In this document: in pieces, positions 61,877 to 64,000 of the stretch
How positions within the stretch are numbered: the stretch's first letter is position 1
How the letters are laid out: every line of letters begins with the position of its first letter
Origin: Marinilactibacillus sp036039175
GTDB taxonomy: Bacteria > Bacillota > Bacilli > Lactobacillales > Carnobacteriaceae_A
DNA: 64,000 nucleotides
Assembly (NCBI RefSeq): GCF_036039175.1
Contig: NZ_JAYXKP010000002.1
Location: 186,001-250,000 of the forward strand
Direction: 5' to 3'
The notes under the pieces: model-generated
Databases searched by the model: none
Told to the model about the DNA's origin: nothing
What the model saw: only the letters and a program-made list of their open reading frames with translations
Translations under genes and position numbers: made by a program

Positions 61877-62788
61877 ATGGCATCGATTTTCCTGCAATCC
61901 TTTAGTTTTTTACTCGTTGTACTCATCGCCTACCTCTTTAAAAAAGCTGGCATATTGAGGTCAACCGACGGTACAATTTTACAAAAAATCGTATTAAATA
62001 TTACACTTCCTGCTACGATCATTATGGGTTTTAATGCTGTACAAGTAGATGTCTTATTGTTTATCATGATTGGGCTTGGATTACTCTGCAACATTGTTTT
62101 AATTTTTGTAGGTGGGTTATTCTGGAGACAAAAAAGTTTACCTGAACGCTCTATGATGATGTTTTCTCAGGGGGGATTTAATATCGGCAACTTCACCATT
62201 CCCTTTGTTCAAGGTCTCTTCCCCGCTGCAATTCCTTTTATAGGTAGTTTTGATATGGGAAATGCGCTTATGTTGTTTGGCGGATCACCGATGATTGTGG
62301 ATAATGTACTTGGGCAAGAACGGGAAGAGTCGAGCTACTTGAAAAGAGTTCTTCGGTTATTTCATTCACCAGCCTTTACGACGTATTCTATCATGCTATT
62401 ATTGGCCCTCATTGGCATCACTGTACCTACCAGTGTAACTTCTGTCGTTCAACTTTTTGCGAGTGGGAATGCTTTTTTATCGATGTTTATGATTGGGCTT
62501 TATCTTGAAATTGAAATCGACAAGCGTTCACTTAAGAAAATAGCCAATGTCCTTTCCATCCGTTACGCACTCGTTATTCCAATCGCTATTGGATTTTACT
62601 ATTTATTGCCACTTCCTGAACTGGTTAGACTCTCTCTTGTATTAGTTTTGCTTGCGCCCGTAGGAACGGTATCAACAATTAACATGATAATTTATGGAAA
62701 CGAACGCTCAACTTCCAGTTTCCTTTCATCCATTAGTATGATCGTTTCACTAGTACTCATGACGATTGCTCTGACCTTACTTGCATAA
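61877..62788 (+). CDS. AEC-family transporter (auxin efflux carrier fold)
   Basis: Start at ATG 61877 (MASIFLQSF), 9 nt after AAGGAG; the ORF opens 18 bp earlier. 303 aa with about ten transmembrane helices in two five-helix halves; the first (about 1-130) has ITLPATIIMGFN and FSQGGFNIGNFTIPFVQGLF, the second has LVLLAPVGTVSTINMIIYG. Family members export or import organic anions such as malate. Substrate unknown. Own terminator. Confidence 0.88.
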   Translation: MASIFLQSFSFLLVVLIAYLFKKAGILRSTDGTILQKIVLNITLPATIIMGFNAVQVDVLLFIMIGLGLLCNIVLIFVGGLFWRQKSLPERSMMMFSQGGFNIGNFTIPFVQGLFPAAIPFIGSFDMGNALMLFGGSPMIVDNVLGQEREESSYLKRVLRLFHSPAFTTYSIMLLLALIGITVPTSVTSVVQLFASGNAFLSMFMIGLYLEIEIDKRSLKKIANVLSIRYALVIPIAIGFYYLLPLPELVRLSLVLVLLAPVGTVSTINMIIYGNERSTSSFLSSISMIVSLVLMTIALTLLA

Positions 62789-62814
62789 TTCAAAACGTAA
62801 TATAAAAGATATGT

Positions 62815-62858
62815 AAAAAGCAGGTTGCTTCTCGACATTGAGAAACGACCTGCTTTTA
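62815..62858. terminator. Bidirectional terminator after the AEC gene
   Basis: AAAGCAGGT pairs with ACCTGCTTT, with inner TTCTC/GAGAA; shared with the converging GNAT gene. Confidence 0.85.
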
Positions 62859-62862
62859 CTAT

Positions 62863-63300
62863 CTATACTACCTTTTCCATTGTTTTGTGAACAATTCCTA
62901 TTTGCATGTACTCATCACTTGTATAAGAATAGCCTAAAGCTTCATAAAATGGCCAAGCGTTTTGTCTGGCATGCATCCAGATTTTCTTTACACCAAAATC
63001 TTTTGCCCACTTTTCAGCTTCAATCACTAATTGCTTTCCAATCGATTTCCCTTGATAGTCTTGATCGACTGCCACTTGTCTCATCTGATAAATTTGATTT
63101 TCCGTTTCTATAAGAAAAAGCGTCCCGATAACTTCACCTTCTAAAAGTGCCACAAAATGGTGCGCGTCTTCTTCGGATGATTTCGCTTCTTGTTCTAAGC
63201 TGATCCCTAGAGGCTTTCTTAATACTTGATCTCTTAATGTCAGAGATCCTTGATACTCAGCATCTTCAGTCGTGATTTTTTTTATCGTAAGGTTATCCAT
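62863..63300 (-). CDS. GNAT-family acetyltransferase
   Basis: Start at 63300 (MDNLTIKKITTED) behind AGGTGA, giving 145 aa; the upstream extension lacks coding character. GNAT motif A is QVAVDQDYQGKSIGKQLVIE, with motif B HARQNAWPFYEALGY; this resembles the ElaA/YitI group of small acetyltransferases. The acceptor is unknown. Confidence 0.85.
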   Translation of the reverse strand: MDNLTIKKITTEDAEYQGSLTLRDQVLRKPLGISLEQEAKSSEEDAHHFVALLEGEVIGTLFLIETENQIYQMRQVAVDQDYQGKSIGKQLVIEAEKWAKDFGVKKIWMHARQNAWPFYEALGYSYTSDEYMQIGIVHKTMEKVV

Positions 63301-63384
63301 ATATTCACCTGCTTTAAATAATTCCCCTGTTGGGATAAAATTAGTATAGCAGTCTGCTTTACAAAAATATATCTTTAAAGACAA

Positions 63385-63421
63385 AAAATCCTTCGCAAGA
63401 TATTAGATACCTCGCGAAAGA
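63385..63421 (-). terminator. Terminator of the PspC gene
   Basis: CTTTCGCGAGG pairs imperfectly with CTTGCGAAG around a short AT loop; ATTTTTTG follows on the minus strand. Confidence 0.7.
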
Positions 63422-63438
63422 CTCTTATATTTTAAACA

Positions 63439-63612
63439 TTAATCTTCTTCAGGAATTAACACTGCTAGAATAATGTAAATTAACAATGTTGGCGACAATA
63501 TAAGGAAACCTAGTCTGACAGCAATTGATGGAATGTCTAAATACTCTGCAATGCCTCCACATACTCCTGAAACCCATCGATCTGTTCTGGACCTTCTCAA
63601 TTTTTTATCCAT
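63439..63612 (-). CDS. Small PspC-domain membrane protein
   Basis: 57 aa from ATG 63612 (MDKKLRRSRTDRWVSGV), 7 nt after GTAGGAGG. The PspC signature RWVSGVCGGIAEYLDIPSI is followed by one transmembrane segment (about 30-52, VRLGFLILSPTLLIYIILAV). In other bacteria such proteins take part in envelope-stress sensing. Monocistronic and separate from any LiaFSR genes in this window. Confidence 0.85.
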   Translation of the reverse strand: MDKKLRRSRTDRWVSGVCGGIAEYLDIPSIAVRLGFLILSPTLLIYIILAVLIPEED

Positions 63613-63769
63613 TAAAAAACCTCCTACTAACATAGTGAACTTCTTATCTTTAAAATAACGTTCTTTATCCAAATTTGCAACTATTTTATCGACACAAGCA
63701 AATCATTCTGAATTTTGAATTTTTTTACTATATAATTAGAAGTAGAAAATCATTTGAAGGAGAGATTTG

Positions 63770-64000
63770 ATGAGTGACTTTGTGACATTAGGTAGATCCG
63801 GTTTAAAGGTACATCCAATTGGTTTAGGTGCCAATAAAATTAGTGATGCTAATCCAGAAACACATACAGAATACGGTGGCGATATTTTATTAGATGCCAT
63901 TGATAAAGGATTGAACTTTATCGATACGGCATTTATCTATGGTGATGGTAAATCTGAATCGATCATTGGTGAAACACTTAAAAAGAATAACTTACGCCAA
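63770..64000 (+). CDS. Aldo/keto reductase, 3' end outside window
   Basis: The first 77 codons of an AKR-family NADPH-dependent oxidoreductase. ATG follows GAAGGAG. MSDFVTLGRSGLKVHPIGLG is the typical AKR start, and GLNFIDTAFIYGDGKSESII carries the Asp (FIDTA) and Tyr (IYG) of the active site. The frame continues past the right edge. Subfamily cannot be set. Confidence 0.9.
   Translation, partial: MSDFVTLGRSGLKVHPIGLGANKISDANPETHTEYGGDILLDAIDKGLNFIDTAFIYGDGKSESIIGETLKKNNLRQ

Noticed and set aside
1..64000. tRNA, rRNA, CRISPR, insertion sequences, prophage
   Set aside because: Looked for characteristic sequence on both strands and saw none; a covariance-model and IS search could still find a short element.

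Overview
The window is a low-GC Gram-positive (Firmicutes) chromosome segment with strong Shine-Dalgarno (SD) sites, short intergenic gaps and many intrinsic terminators. The gene set points to a motile, pigmented, non-sporulating lactic-acid-type bacterium: a divergent ccpA/pepQ pair, a T-box-controlled pheST, a sigma-54/LevR-controlled mannose-family PTS, three chemoreceptors with sigma-D-like promoters, and a C30 carotenoid (staphyloxanthin-type) operon. Carnobacteriaceae such as Alkalibacterium or Marinilactibacillus would fit, but this is inference from gene content. I see no rRNA, tRNA, CRISPR array, insertion sequence or prophage.

Layout. 1-8.8 kb: a secreted NlpC/P60 hydrolase (cut by the left edge), tRNA hydroxylase trhO, a class A penicillin-binding protein with a long acidic tail, ccpA and pepQ, a DUF421 membrane protein. 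8.9-16.4 kb: YtxH/DUF948 envelope proteins, an unknown membrane-anchored protein with a 28-codon ORF behind it, an MscS channel, the c-di-AMP-binding CBS protein cbpB, the murI-rdgB-phosphoesterase operon, a yslB homologue and an unknown 94-aa protein. 16.1-23.98 kb: zapA-cvpA-(terminator)-mutS2-trxA, then pheST behind a phenylalanine T-box. 24-30 kb: HxlR regulator, Mg2+ transporter mgtE with an unusual leader (attenuator-like terminator plus a 26-codon upstream ORF), a lipoprotein, an HD phosphohydrolase, a TrmH-family methyltransferase and a secreted M23 peptidase. 30.3-40.5 kb: a sugar ABC importer without its ATPase, two GNAT acetyltransferases, an M3 oligopeptidase, a PTS EIIBC and rpoN (sigma-54).

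40.6-47.1 kb is one regulatory unit. LevR (a sigma-54 activator with PRD and PTS domains) lies upstream of a -24/-12 promoter that reads into a stand-alone EIIB and then EIIAB-IIC-IID, and rpoN converges on this operon. Between levR and the photolyase gene there is about 590 bp without a recognised gene. It holds a near-perfect 53-bp palindrome and a run of further hairpins.

47.7-55.1 kb: photolyase, glutathione peroxidase, a catE-like VOC dioxygenase, then crtM-crtP-crtQ-crtO. The cluster has no desaturase (crtN) and no aldehyde dehydrogenase, and crtM has no ordinary start codon at its best SD. 55.6-61.7 kb: three tandem methyl-accepting chemotaxis proteins with nearly identical signalling domains and different sensor domains. 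61.9-64 kb: an AEC-family transporter, a GNAT protein, a PspC-domain protein and the start of an aldo/keto reductase.

The best candidates for something undescribed are the mgtE leader (about 25851-26076) and the palindrome/hairpin block upstream of levR (47218-47540).
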